Of a stretch of DNA of 64,000 bases, positions 9,523 to 18,909 are shown in pieces (position 1 is the first letter of the stretch; every line of letters starts with the position of its first letter). A program made the position numbers and the translations under genes. This DNA is from Pseudarthrobacter naphthalenicus (GTDB lineage Bacteria; Actinomycetota; Actinomycetes; Actinomycetales; Micrococcaceae): the NCBI RefSeq assembly GCF_029076445.1, contig NZ_JARESG010000014.1, forward strand, positions 1 to 64,000, written 5' to 3'. The notes below the pieces were generated by a model. It worked only from the letters and a program-made list of their open reading frames with translations, had not been told where the DNA came from and did no database searches.

Positions 9523-9915
9523 CTAACCGAGCGCGGGGGCCACCGTGGTGCCGGAACTGAACTGGCGCCGGGCCCAGCGGGCGAGTTTCTTGCCCTTGCC
9601 CTTCCACCAGCTGTCCTCGTCCTTGTCATGGTGGAGGCGGAAGATGATCGCCACCATCACGAACGTGGACATGCAGACGTCAGTCCAGGACCAGGACAGT
9701 GCGGCGATGAGCGCACTCATGCCGGTGGCAATGATGGACGGGACGGCCAGCGTCCGGAAGACCGTGCTGGCTATATACCGGCGGTGCGATCTTGGCACCG
9801 AGAGTGCCCGCACCATGTCAAAACAGGCGCAGACCACCACAACGGTCTGCCCGAAGGCCAGCAGGATCAGCCCGATGCTGGACCCGGCAAACATAACCAC
9901 TGAAGAACCAAACAC
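9523..9915 (-). CDS. Small membrane protein of unknown function
   Basis: 130 residues, no family recognised. It shows three or four hydrophobic segments (about 4-30, 48-70, 75-92) and a basic, Trp-containing C-terminal tail (KDEDSWWKGKGKKLARWARR) expected in the cytoplasm. The start is GTG 9915-9913, with a GGGGG ribosome-binding stretch a few bases upstream. It sits alone between the monooxygenase and hspR, both on the same strand; the gap 9916-10054 after hspR shows no further gene. Confidence 0.6.
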   Translation of the reverse strand: MFGSSVVMFAGSSIGLILLAFGQTVVVVCACFDMVRALSVPRSHRRYIASTVFRTLAVPSIIATGMSALIAALSWSWTDVCMSTFVMVAIIFRLHHDKDEDSWWKGKGKKLARWARRQFSSGTTVAPALG

Positions 9916-10054
9916 GTGAAACCCCCAGAGTCTCGAAGTGCCGCTGTGAGACCAGCAACGGTTCCATTCAAGACACTGCGGGCCGGCGGGTCACCAGTAG
10001 TGGGTACTCGAATTTTCCGGGTGGCCGATTCCGGGGTTCTTGTTTCGGGTGCGT

Positions 10055-10480
10055 CTACTTGCCCAGGGCCCGGGGGCGCCAGACCACGACGGCCTGCGAG
10101 CGTGCGCGCGGACGCTGACCGCGGGCCAGGCTCACCACGTCGCCTGCCGCGCCGGCGGCAAAAATCCTGGAGTCCAAGGGATCACGACGGCGGGCCACCT
10201 CCTCGGTCAGCTCGGTCACCTTGCGCTGGAGGGCAGCCACCTGGTTCTCCAGTTGGAGGATCCGTTTGATGCCCTCCAGCGAGACGCCTTCCTGGGAGAG
10301 ACGCTGGACCTCGCGCAGCATGTTGACGTCCCGCTGTGAATAGCGGCGCGACTTCCCCGGCGCCCGGCTGGGCGAGACGATGCCCAGCCGGTCGTATTGC
10401 CGGAGGGTCTGCGGGTGCATATCTGCCAGTTCCGCCGCCACCGAGATCACGAAGATCGGCTGGTCAGCACTGATATTCAC
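10055..10480 (-). CDS. hspR: HspR, MerR-family heat-shock repressor
   Basis: 141 residues: an N-terminal MerR-type winged helix (HPQTLRQYDRLGIVSPSR, about 22-39) followed by a coiled coil (LQLENQVAALQRKVTELTEE) and a basic tail. HspR represses the dnaK operon by binding HAIR sites, with DnaK as co-repressor in other actinobacteria. It is the last gene of dnaK-grpE-dnaJ-hspR, 15 bp after dnaJ. The start is GTG with GGAG upstream. The HAIR sites before dnaK (14354-14427) complete the loop. Confidence 0.93.
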   Translation of the reverse strand: MNISADQPIFVISVAAELADMHPQTLRQYDRLGIVSPSRAPGKSRRYSQRDVNMLREVQRLSQEGVSLEGIKRILQLENQVAALQRKVTELTEEVARRRDPLDSRIFAAGAAGDVVSLARGQRPRARSQAVVVWRPRALGK

Positions 10481-10495
10481 GGTCTGCTCCGCTGA

Positions 10496-11467
10496 TTACA
10501 GCCGGGCCTTGGCGGCCAGGCCCTGCCGGACATCGGCGTCGGCGGTGGCCTCGGCGAACGCCTTGACGGCCGCCTCAGCCTCCTTGTTCAGGTTCTTGGG
10601 CACCGCGACGTCGATGGTCACCAGAAGATCACCGGTAGCCTTTGACGTTTTCACGCCGCGCCCCTTCACCCGGAGCGTGCGGCCCGAGGGCGTGCCGGCC
10701 GGGACGCGGACCTTGACCGTCTCGCCGTCAATGGTGGGAACTTCGATGTCCGCGCCCAAAGCAGCTTCCGGGAAGCTGACCGGTACGTGGATGCGGAGGT
10801 TGTCGCCGTCGCGCGTGTAAAAAGCGTGGGGCTGGACGGACACGGACACCACCAGGTCGCCGTTGCCGGCAGGTGAGGGCTGGCCCTTGCCGCGGACGCG
10901 CACCTTCTGGCCGTCCTTGATGCCGGCTGGCACCCGGACGTCAATGACTTCGCCGCTGGGTTCGCGCAGGCCGATGGTGGTGCCGCGGATCGAGCCGGCG
11001 AACGAAATGCTTGTGGACGCGGTCCGGTCGGCGCCCTTCTGGGGTGCACGCTGGAACCCGGTCTGGCCGCCGAAACCGCCGCCGAACAAGTCCGCGAACT
11101 CGGGCGGAATGCCGCCCGAGGTGCTGAAACCGCCGGCATGGCGTCCGGCGTTGCCGGTGAACAGGCCGCCGAACATGTCCTCGAAGCCGCCACTGCCAGC
11201 GCCGGCACCGCCGGGAGCAAACCTGGCGCCGCCACCCATGGCACGGATGGCGTCGTACTGCTGGCGCTCGTCCGGATCAGAAAGCACCGAATAAGCCTCG
11301 GAGATGTCCTTGAACTTCTTCTCCGAGGCAGCATTACCCGCGTTGGTGTCCGGGTGGTGCTGGCGGGCAAGTTTCCGGTACGCCTTCTTGATATCGGCGT
11401 CGGAAGCGTCCTTGGCGATACCAAGGATCGCGTAAAAGTCCTTGTCCACCCAATCCTGGCTAGCCAA
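10496..11467 (-). CDS. dnaJ: DnaJ-type co-chaperone without zinc finger
   Basis: 323 residues. J-domain at about 10-72 with the essential HPD at 38-40, a Gly/Phe-rich region (about 78-135), then the two beta-barrel substrate-binding domains. The four CxxCxGxG zinc repeats of class I DnaJ are absent, making this a class II (CbpA-like) J protein; many actinobacteria keep a second, zinc-containing DnaJ elsewhere. It stimulates DnaK ATPase. The start is TTG (11467-11465) with AAAGGA upstream. It is separated from grpE by an unusual 271-bp palindromic gap. Confidence 0.93.
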   Translation of the reverse strand: MASQDWVDKDFYAILGIAKDASDADIKKAYRKLARQHHPDTNAGNAASEKKFKDISEAYSVLSDPDERQQYDAIRAMGGGARFAPGGAGAGSGGFEDMFGGLFTGNAGRHAGGFSTSGGIPPEFADLFGGGFGGQTGFQRAPQKGADRTASTSISFAGSIRGTTIGLREPSGEVIDVRVPAGIKDGQKVRVRGKGQPSPAGNGDLVVSVSVQPHAFYTRDGDNLRIHVPVSFPEAALGADIEVPTIDGETVKVRVPAGTPSGRTLRVKGRGVKTSKATGDLLVTIDVAVPKNLNKEAEAAVKAFAEATADADVRQGLAAKARL

Positions 11468-11505
11468 TGGCGTTTCCTTTCTAAGTCTTGAAATAAAAGC
11501 TCTCC

Positions 11506-11609
11506 GCGGTACAGGGGCCCCCGCCCCTACGCTGGGTGGCTACGGATCTGCGATCCTTAGCCACCCAGCTTCGGCAGGCCCGATGCCACTCCCGGGGCCC
11601 CTGTACCGC
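11506..11609. repeat. Nested palindrome 1 between grpE and dnaJ
   Basis: Outer arms 11506-11521 and 11594-11609 are a perfect 16-bp inverted repeat. Inside is a second inverted repeat, 11531-11547 with 11553-11569 (17 bp, one mismatch, 5-nt loop). The RNA would fold as a hairpin held inside a larger stem. It lies just upstream of dnaJ on the operon transcript. Confidence 0.85.
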
Positions 11610-11660
11610 TGCGAGCTTCGTGGTTACCTCACCTTAGGCGAGATGACCGCACGCGCGGAG

Positions 11661-11720
11661 GCCGGATATGGGGCGGCGGTGTGGAGGGCACCGCGAAGCG
11701 GGCACCGCCCCATATCCGGC
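11661..11720. repeat. Nested palindrome 2 between grpE and dnaJ
   Basis: Arms 11661-11676 and 11705-11720 are a perfect 16-bp inverted repeat, with a smaller inner stem (11676-11681 with 11689-11694). It lies just after the grpE stop. With palindrome 1 it fills most of the non-coding gap 11468-11738, in which I see no gene. Confidence 0.85.
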
Positions 11721-11738
11721 GTAGCGCATTGGTGACCC

Positions 11739-12422
11739 CTAGGCCGGTACCGCGACAACAACCTGGGCTGCGCGGAGGACGCGGTCGCCTGAGCGGTAGC
11801 CGGAGCGGAGGACCTGGCTGACGGTGTCAACCTCGATGTCCTCGCCCGCCTGCTGAATCAGGGCCTCGTGGATGTTCGGGTCGAACTCCACGCCGGTTTC
11901 GGCGATGCGGACCAGGCCGTACGTCTTCAGCGCGGTCTCCAGCTTGGTGGCGATGGCCGCGAACGGACCGTCCGCGAGGTCACCGTGCTGGCGGGCGGCG
12001 TCGATGTCGTCCAGGACCGGAAGCAGGGAGTTCAGGACGCCGATGACGGCCATCTCCCCTGCCACGGCCCGGTCGCGCTCGACGCGCTTGCGGTAGTTGA
12101 CGTACTCAGCCTGGAGCCGGAGGAGGTCGTTCTTCAGCTCGGCCGCCTCTGCATTCGCTGCGCCCTGGGCCACCGATTCCTCGGCCGGCACCTCCACCCC
12201 GTTGAGGATTTCCTCAGCCTGGGCGAGGGCATCCCCGTCGGAGTCCACCGGTGAGTGGGCCTGAGCGTGCTGCTCACCCTCCGGGTGCCGGGCCTGCCCG
12301 GTCACCGGGTCAACCTTGCGGTTGTCCCGGATGACCGGATCCTGGCGGTCGCCTGCCTGCCGCTCCTGGTTTTCCTGGCTCGCGGGTGAGCTGTGCTCTT
12401 CCTCGTTACCGTGGTGCGGCAT
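11739..12422 (-). CDS. grpE: GrpE nucleotide exchange factor
   Basis: 227 residues: a long charged, disordered N-terminus (about 95 residues), a helix with YVNYRKRVERDR, and the C-terminal beta-wing with GVEFDPNIHEAL and VLRSGYRSGDRVLRAAQV. GrpE releases ADP from DnaK. The start ATG is 2 bp after the dnaK stop, so the genes are translationally close. The N-terminal extension is longer than in E. coli but common in actinobacteria. Confidence 0.95.
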   Translation of the reverse strand: MPHHGNEEEHSSPASQENQERQAGDRQDPVIRDNRKVDPVTGQARHPEGEQHAQAHSPVDSDGDALAQAEEILNGVEVPAEESVAQGAANAEAAELKNDLLRLQAEYVNYRKRVERDRAVAGEMAVIGVLNSLLPVLDDIDAARQHGDLADGPFAAIATKLETALKTYGLVRIAETGVEFDPNIHEALIQQAGEDIEVDTVSQVLRSGYRSGDRVLRAAQVVVAVPA

Positions 12423-12424
12423 GG

Positions 12425-14311
<1,887 letters not shown>

Positions 14312-14353
14312 ATGTGCTTCCTTCTTTCCTTGGAAACTTGCTGGCGCCCACTC

Positions 14354-14374
14354 ATTGAGCGTTCTGCACTCAAC
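14354..14374 (-). promoter_or_regulatory. HAIR operator 1 (HspR site)
   Basis: attgagc-N7-actcaac: close to the HAIR consensus CTTGAGT-N7-ACTCAAG. It lies at the downstream edge of the -10, about 45 bp before the dnaK start. Confidence 0.8.
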
Positions 14375-14400
14375 TTTACTCCGGGCACAAGCGATGTCAA
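14373..14400 (-). promoter_or_regulatory. dnaK operon promoter
   Basis: Minus strand TTGACA (14400-14395), 16-bp spacer, TAAAGT (14378-14373): a near-consensus housekeeping promoter placed exactly between the two HAIR operators. Confidence 0.75.
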
Positions 14401-14406
14401 TCCAAA

Positions 14407-14427
14407 GTTGAGCGAAGTCCGCTCAAC
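14407..14427 (-). promoter_or_regulatory. HAIR operator 2 (HspR site)
   Basis: gttgagc-N7-gctcaac, extended to a perfect 13-bp inverted repeat (14401-14413 with 14421-14433). It lies immediately upstream of the -35. Confidence 0.8.
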
Positions 14428-14452
14428 TTTGGATTTTGCACAGTGTGGAACC

Positions 14453-14477
14453 GCCCGGATTCCTCGTCATTCCGGGC
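14453..14477 (-). terminator. Possible terminator insulating the dnaK promoter
   Basis: gcccgga (14453-14459) pairs with tccgggc (14471-14477), with a T-run on the plus-strand side and A-run on the other. It lies between the 3' end of the small acidic gene and the dnaK promoter. Confidence 0.4.
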
Positions 14478-14556
14478 TTTTGTCTGGAAAACAAAGTACG
14501 ACGGCGGCTCTGCGTTTCGCTGTAGGAGAACTTTCCAGCAGCTTTCGCCGCCGTGG

Positions 14557-14838
14557 TCACCCGTGCAGCGGGCCGCGTTCCTCGTCAGTGGTGTTGACCT
14601 GGCGGTCGGTCAGTCCCTCGCGGATGGCATCCTCGGTGCGGGCAGTTCCGGAGGCGCCGGCATCACCGTAGTCGCCGTCGGGGTATTCGCCTTCCTCGGG
14701 CTCCGTCTCCGCGGCGCCCACTACACCGGCGTCGCCGTAGTCACCGTCCACGTACTGGCCGCCTTCACCTTCCAGGCCCGGAGCAGTACTGGCCTTGCGC
14801 GGCTCGTCGCCGGCAGCGGCGTCATGATTTTCGCTCAT
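14557..14838 (-). CDS. Small acidic repeat protein, unknown function
   Basis: 93 residues, very acidic, no Cys and no hydrophobic segment, probably disordered. It carries two copies of a 10-residue motif (YVDGDYGDAG and YPDGDYGDAG) about 23 residues apart. ATG at 14838-14836 (MSENHD) follows GAGGAAGAG; an ATG eleven codons earlier is less likely. It lies between the molybdoenzyme pair and the dnaK operon on the same strand, about 100 bp after the former, so it may be a separate unit. I recognise no described domain. Confidence 0.65.
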   Translation of the reverse strand: MSENHDAAAGDEPRKASTAPGLEGEGGQYVDGDYGDAGVVGAAETEPEEGEYPDGDYGDAGASGTARTEDAIREGLTDRQVNTTDEERGPLHG

Positions 14839-14940
14839 GGTGGCTTCTCTTCCTCGAGGTTCTGCGTCCATGCGGGCGCACTTGGAGTGTACCCAGACCG
14901 GCCCGGGCTAAACAGGGGCAGGCCGCAATCCGCATCCCCG

Positions 14941-15402
14941 TCAGCGCGCGGCCACGAGTGCCTGCGGAGCGGCCTGCTTCATCCGTGTCTGCAGCCACTT
15001 GAGCTGTGTAGAGGTTTCCGACTCGCACTCTGCCACCACGGCGAGCAGGTCCTTGTCGCGGAGTGCGGCCGCCGCCTGTTTGACCATGGTCCAGGTGATA
15101 TCCACGAAGCTGGCCAGAAGGTAAAGGTCCTGCAGGTCACGCAACAGACCAACCGGCCCGCTGCGGGTCTCCGAAAGACCTACCGCATGGAGCCGTTCCG
15201 GTTCGTTGTCCGGCGCGCCCTCGCCGTAACGTTCCACCACGGCCTCCAGCTTCTCCTGATGGCCGAGGCATTGCCGCGCCAGGGTAAGGCAGAGGAAATA
15301 GACATCAGGTTCCTCCCGGTGTCCTTCAGCCACCTCGACGAACGATTCCGCCAGCGTCACCTCAGTCCTGCGGAGCATCCCCAAATAGATCCTGAGGTTC
15401 AT
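14941..15402 (-). CDS. Helical partner protein of the molybdopterin oxidoreductase, unknown function
   Basis: 153 residues, predicted almost wholly alpha-helical (four or five amphipathic helices), with His and Glu spaced in a manner that recalls ferritin-like or DUF-type four-helix bundles but without a recognised metal motif. Its ATG overlaps the stop of the molybdoenzyme gene (ATGA, 15399-15402), so the two are translationally coupled and the products probably work together, for example as chaperone or small subunit. No known nitrate reductase chaperone (NarJ/NapD) signature was recognised. Confidence 0.6.
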   Translation of the reverse strand: MNLRIYLGMLRRTEVTLAESFVEVAEGHREEPDVYFLCLTLARQCLGHQEKLEAVVERYGEGAPDNEPERLHAVGLSETRSGPVGLLRDLQDLYLLASFVDITWTMVKQAAAALRDKDLLAVVAECESETSTQLKWLQTRMKQAAPQALVAAR

Positions 15403-17888
15403 GGCCGGCCTCCCGGCGAGTTGACGGCGTCCGGAAAATTGGGTGGATCCCCGGGCTCAAGAAGTTCGGATGCTGCCGCCTCCGGGCCTCCCCTGGTGGC
15501 TGGGACCCGGGCGGCCTCCCGCGGCCGGGACGCCGTCGTCGTGGGTGCCGGAGCGGGCCCGGCGGCATCCCCAATCCGCTCCACCCTGACGGCGGCATTC
15601 TTGAACACCGGCTGCTTGGACACGGGGTCCCACTCGGTGAGCGTGAGTTCGTTGGCGGCAGTCGGGTGCTCCCCCGGGACGCCACCGGCATCCCAGTAGC
15701 CGTAATGGAAGGGCGCAAACACGCTCCCTGGCCGGATGCCGCTGATGCGGACCGGCACTTCGATGGTGCCCCGGCGGGAGGACACCCGCACCAGATCGCC
15801 CTCGGAGATGCCCAGCGCTTCACAATCGGCCGGCGCCATTTCCACCCAGGCCCTCGGCGCGGCTGCCGTCAAGGGCTTGGAACGGCCCGTCTTGGTGCGC
15901 GTATGGAAGTGATAGGCGGTCCGGCCGGTTGTGTAGCGGAGCGGATACTCCGCGTCCGGCTCCTCGTGCGCCGGGGTGTACTGCGTTGTGCGCAGAAACG
16001 CCCGGCCGGCAGGAGCGGAAGCCTTATATTCCGTGGGAGGAATGGAGGCCCCGGTCAGGAGATCGTGGCCGTAACTTTCGCAGTACTCCGGCCGCGTGGG
16101 GAAGATCCCGTCGTCATAGAGCCGCACCCGGCCGTCCGGATTCCCGTCATTGCAGGGCCACGGGATCCCGCTGCCGCCCCGGAGCTTTTCGTAGCTGATG
16201 CCCGAGTAGTCGCAGGGCCGGCCCCGGGAGCATTCCTTCCAGGCCTCGAAGGCGTCCTCGGGCCCGGTCCACGTCAGCAGCGGCTCACCGTCCTGCGTGC
16301 GGAAATCCATCCGGCGCGAGTAGTCCAGGAAGATCTCCAGGTCGGGGCGGGCTTCGCCCGGGGGTTCAACGGCTTTGTCCGAGAGGTGTACGGTCCGGTC
16401 CGCGTTGGTGAACGTTCCCGCCTTCTCGCCCCAGCCGGCGGCGGGAAGGACGACGTCGGCCGCCTGGGCCGTTTCCGTCAGGTACAGGTCCTGGACCACC
16501 AGGAAGAGTTCCGGCTTGGCGAGGATCTCCCGGATCCTGGGCAACTGCGGCATGGACACGGCCGGATTGGTGGCTGAGACCCACAGGAATTCGATGGAGC
16601 CCTGCTCCGCGTACCGGAAGATCTGCATCGCGTGCGTGGGAGGCACCCAGTGCGGAATGATCCCGGGGTCCACCTTCCAGAGCCGCGCCAAATCGTTGAT
16701 GTGGTCCTGGTTTTCCCAGTTCCGGAAGCCCGGAAGGTCGCCGTCGGCCCCGCATTCCCTGTTGTTCTGCGCGGTGGGCTGCCCGTTCATCTGCAGCAGC
16801 CCGCAGCCGGGGCGCCCCAGCATGCCGCGCAGCAGGTGCAGGTTGTTGACCTGGCAGGACGAAGCGGTGGCTTGGGAGGACTGGTAAAACCCCTGGAGCA
16901 CGGTGGACAGCACCCGTTCGGAAGAGCCGAATATGCGTGCGGCTTCCCGGATGTCCGCGGCGTCCACACCGCAGGTTTCCGCCGCAGCCTCGGGGGTCCA
17001 TGGCTCCACGGTCTTCCGAAGCTCCTCGAGCCCGAGTGTATGCGCGTCCACGTAGTCGGAGTCCTGCCAGCCGTTGTGCAGGACCTCGCGGACCAGGGCG
17101 TGCATCAGCGCCAGATTGGTGCCCGGCTTCAGCGCGAGATGGACGTCCGCATACCTGGCCACCTCGGTATCGCGCGGGTCCACGCACACCACCCTGGGAC
17201 GGTCCGGTCCCGCAATCCTGTCCAGAACCCTGGACCAGAGGACCGTCTGGGTCTCGGCCATGTTGTGTCCGTACAAAAAGATGGCATCGCAGTGGTCGAT
17301 GTCCTCGTAGGCGCCCGGCTGCCCGTCGGCGCCGAAGGATTCCTTCAGGGAGGCCGCTGCCGTGGCCGTGCAGAGGCGGGTGTTGCCGTCCATGTGGGGC
17401 GTGCCGATGCCGGCTTTCCCGATCACGGCCAGGGCGTAGTACTCCTCCAGGAACAGCTGGCCGCTGGTGTAGAAGCCGTGGCTCAGGGGCCCCCGGGTCC
17501 GGAGCAGTTCCTTGCTTCGCTCCACAATGCGGCCCATGGCGGTGTCCCAGCTGCATTCCACCAACTGCCCGTTCTCGCGGATCATCGGCTGCGTCAGGCG
17601 GTCCTTATGCGACACGCCCTGCCAGCTGGCGAACAGGCCCTTCGGACCCAGCCGTCCATGGTTCACCAGGTCACCGGCCCGCCCGCGGATGCCCACCATG
17701 GCGCCATCCTTGACCGCGATGTCGCAGGCGCAGCCGTTGCTGCACAGGACACAGGCGGACTGCACCCAGCGGTCCACGTCCGCTTCCTGGACGCCGCCGT
17801 CGAGCGTCTGGTCCACCCGGACCGGCCACAGGCCGCCACGGGCGTACGGCGTCCGGCTCCCCCAGATTTCAGCGATGCGGTCAGCCAT
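15399..17888 (-). CDS. Molybdopterin oxidoreductase of the nitrate reductase/formate dehydrogenase type
   Basis: 829 residues, cytoplasmic (no Tat signal). The N-terminal iron-sulfur region has C46-x2-C49-x3-C53, but where the family normally has the fourth Cys (LCxKG) this protein reads LGPKG (Gly81). The molybdenum ligand position is Cys173 in NTRLCTATAA, as in assimilatory nitrate reductases and Cys-type formate dehydrogenases. The C-terminal dinucleotide-binding domain (MopB_CT) is present, with TGRTAYHFHTRTKTGRS and a final PVFKNAAVRVERI. The ATG follows GGAGG. No electron-transfer partner or nitrite reductase is nearby, so the substrate is open; it could be an assimilatory nitrate reductase or an uncharacterised oxidoreductase. 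Confidence 0.75.
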   Translation of the reverse strand: MADRIAEIWGSRTPYARGGLWPVRVDQTLDGGVQEADVDRWVQSACVLCSNGCACDIAVKDGAMVGIRGRAGDLVNHGRLGPKGLFASWQGVSHKDRLTQPMIRENGQLVECSWDTAMGRIVERSKELLRTRGPLSHGFYTSGQLFLEEYYALAVIGKAGIGTPHMDGNTRLCTATAAASLKESFGADGQPGAYEDIDHCDAIFLYGHNMAETQTVLWSRVLDRIAGPDRPRVVCVDPRDTEVARYADVHLALKPGTNLALMHALVREVLHNGWQDSDYVDAHTLGLEELRKTVEPWTPEAAAETCGVDAADIREAARIFGSSERVLSTVLQGFYQSSQATASSCQVNNLHLLRGMLGRPGCGLLQMNGQPTAQNNRECGADGDLPGFRNWENQDHINDLARLWKVDPGIIPHWVPPTHAMQIFRYAEQGSIEFLWVSATNPAVSMPQLPRIREILAKPELFLVVQDLYLTETAQAADVVLPAAGWGEKAGTFTNADRTVHLSDKAVEPPGEARPDLEIFLDYSRRMDFRTQDGEPLLTWTGPEDAFEAWKECSRGRPCDYSGISYEKLRGGSGIPWPCNDGNPDGRVRLYDDGIFPTRPEYCESYGHDLLTGASIPPTEYKASAPAGRAFLRTTQYTPAHEEPDAEYPLRYTTGRTAYHFHTRTKTGRSKPLTAAAPRAWVEMAPADCEALGISEGDLVRVSSRRGTIEVPVRISGIRPGSVFAPFHYGYWDAGGVPGEHPTAANELTLTEWDPVSKQPVFKNAAVRVERIGDAAGPAPAPTTTASRPREAARVPATRGGPEAAASELLEPGDPPNFPDAVNSPGGRP

Positions 17889-18043
17889 GGCGGCCTCCTG
17901 GCTCTTGCGGCAGCGAAAGAGTTTCTGCTGAACAGGCTAGACCCGGATGATGCGGAGCGAAAGGGCAGTAGGCTTACTATTTCCGCCGCCCCACATGCAC
18001 CCCAGGCCCCGTGGCGTGCATGCCCGGCGTGACGCTCGGGCGG

Positions 18044-18781
18044 TTAGCTGCCGGCGAAGCCAGTCAGGCGCGCAAGAACCGCCAGGTGGTGCTCAAAGAG
18101 GTCATCGCGGGCGCGGAAGGTGTCCGGCCCGTACTGGCCGAAGATCTCGAAGCTCACCGCGCCGAAAAGCGACGTCCACACCAGCGCTCCATTCGCGAGG
18201 AGGCTGTCAGGCACCGTGAGCCCGAGTCCGGAACGGATGGATTCGAGGTCGGCAGCCAGCGGCGAACGCACGACGGCGGCACTCGCCGGCGTGGACAGCC
18301 CACCCGCCCGGTAGGCGGCATCAAGGATCCCGACCAGGCTGTAGATCACCCGCGTGCCGGGCGCTGTGGTCTGGCTGGCGGGCGCCTGGTAGCCGGGCAC
18401 CGGGCTGCCGAACAGGAGTCCATAGCGCGCCGGCTCGCGCAGCGCCCACTCCCGGACAGCGAGCCCCAGCGCCGCGAACCGTCCGGCGAAGTCATTCTCA
18501 GGCTTCGCATTCACCGCCTCATCCACGGCGTCGCCGAGCTCGTTGTAGGCGTCCACGAGCAGCAGAGTCAGGAGTTCGTCGCGGCTGGCGACGTAACGGT
18601 AGACGGCGGACGAGACAACGCCTAAATCCCTCGCCACGGCACGGAGTGAGAGTGCCGCCGCACCATGGATTGCCAGGTGGTGCCGCCCCAGCCGGACAAT
18701 ATCGGCAATGGTCTGGGCGCGGGCCCGCTCCCGGGGTGTCCGAAGGTTGGCGTCGGGGTTCGCGGGCTTGTCGGTCACCAC
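18044..18781 (-). CDS. TetR-family transcriptional regulator
   Basis: 245 residues: N-terminal helix-turn-helix (about 18-65, LSLRAVARDLGVVSSAVYRY) and a ligand domain of the WHG/TetR_C type. The start is GTG-GTG at 18781. It diverges from an NAD(P)-binding reductase-like gene, and the 128-bp gap between them holds repeated palindromes likely to be its operators, so it probably represses itself and the reductase gene. Confidence 0.88.
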   Translation of the reverse strand: MVTDKPANPDANLRTPRERARAQTIADIVRLGRHHLAIHGAAALSLRAVARDLGVVSSAVYRYVASRDELLTLLLVDAYNELGDAVDEAVNAKPENDFAGRFAALGLAVREWALREPARYGLLFGSPVPGYQAPASQTTAPGTRVIYSLVGILDAAYRAGGLSTPASAAVVRSPLAADLESIRSGLGLTVPDSLLANGALVWTSLFGAVSFEIFGQYGPDTFRARDDLFEHHLAVLARLTGFAGS

Positions 18782-18799
18782 ACCAGCATGGCATAACGC

Positions 18800-18880
18800 A
18801 GAGCACTGTCAACAATTGAGAGCACTGCTCTTGACCGGCCCAGGCGACCGGGTGCATTCTTAGATGAGAGCAGTGCTCTC
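18800..18880. promoter_or_regulatory. Repeated palindromic operators between the TetR gene and the reductase gene
   Basis: GAGAGCACTGCTCTT at 18818-18832 and GAGAGCAGTGCTCTC at 18866-18880 are copies of one 15-bp palindrome. A half copy, AGAGCACTGTC, lies at 18800-18810. A TTGACA -35 for the TetR gene (18812-18807, minus strand) overlaps the half-site, and a TTGACC for the divergent gene starts at 18831, within the second site. Confidence 0.7.
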
Positions 18881-18909
18881 AGAGCCTGGACCGTCCTGAA
18901 GGGGAAGCC

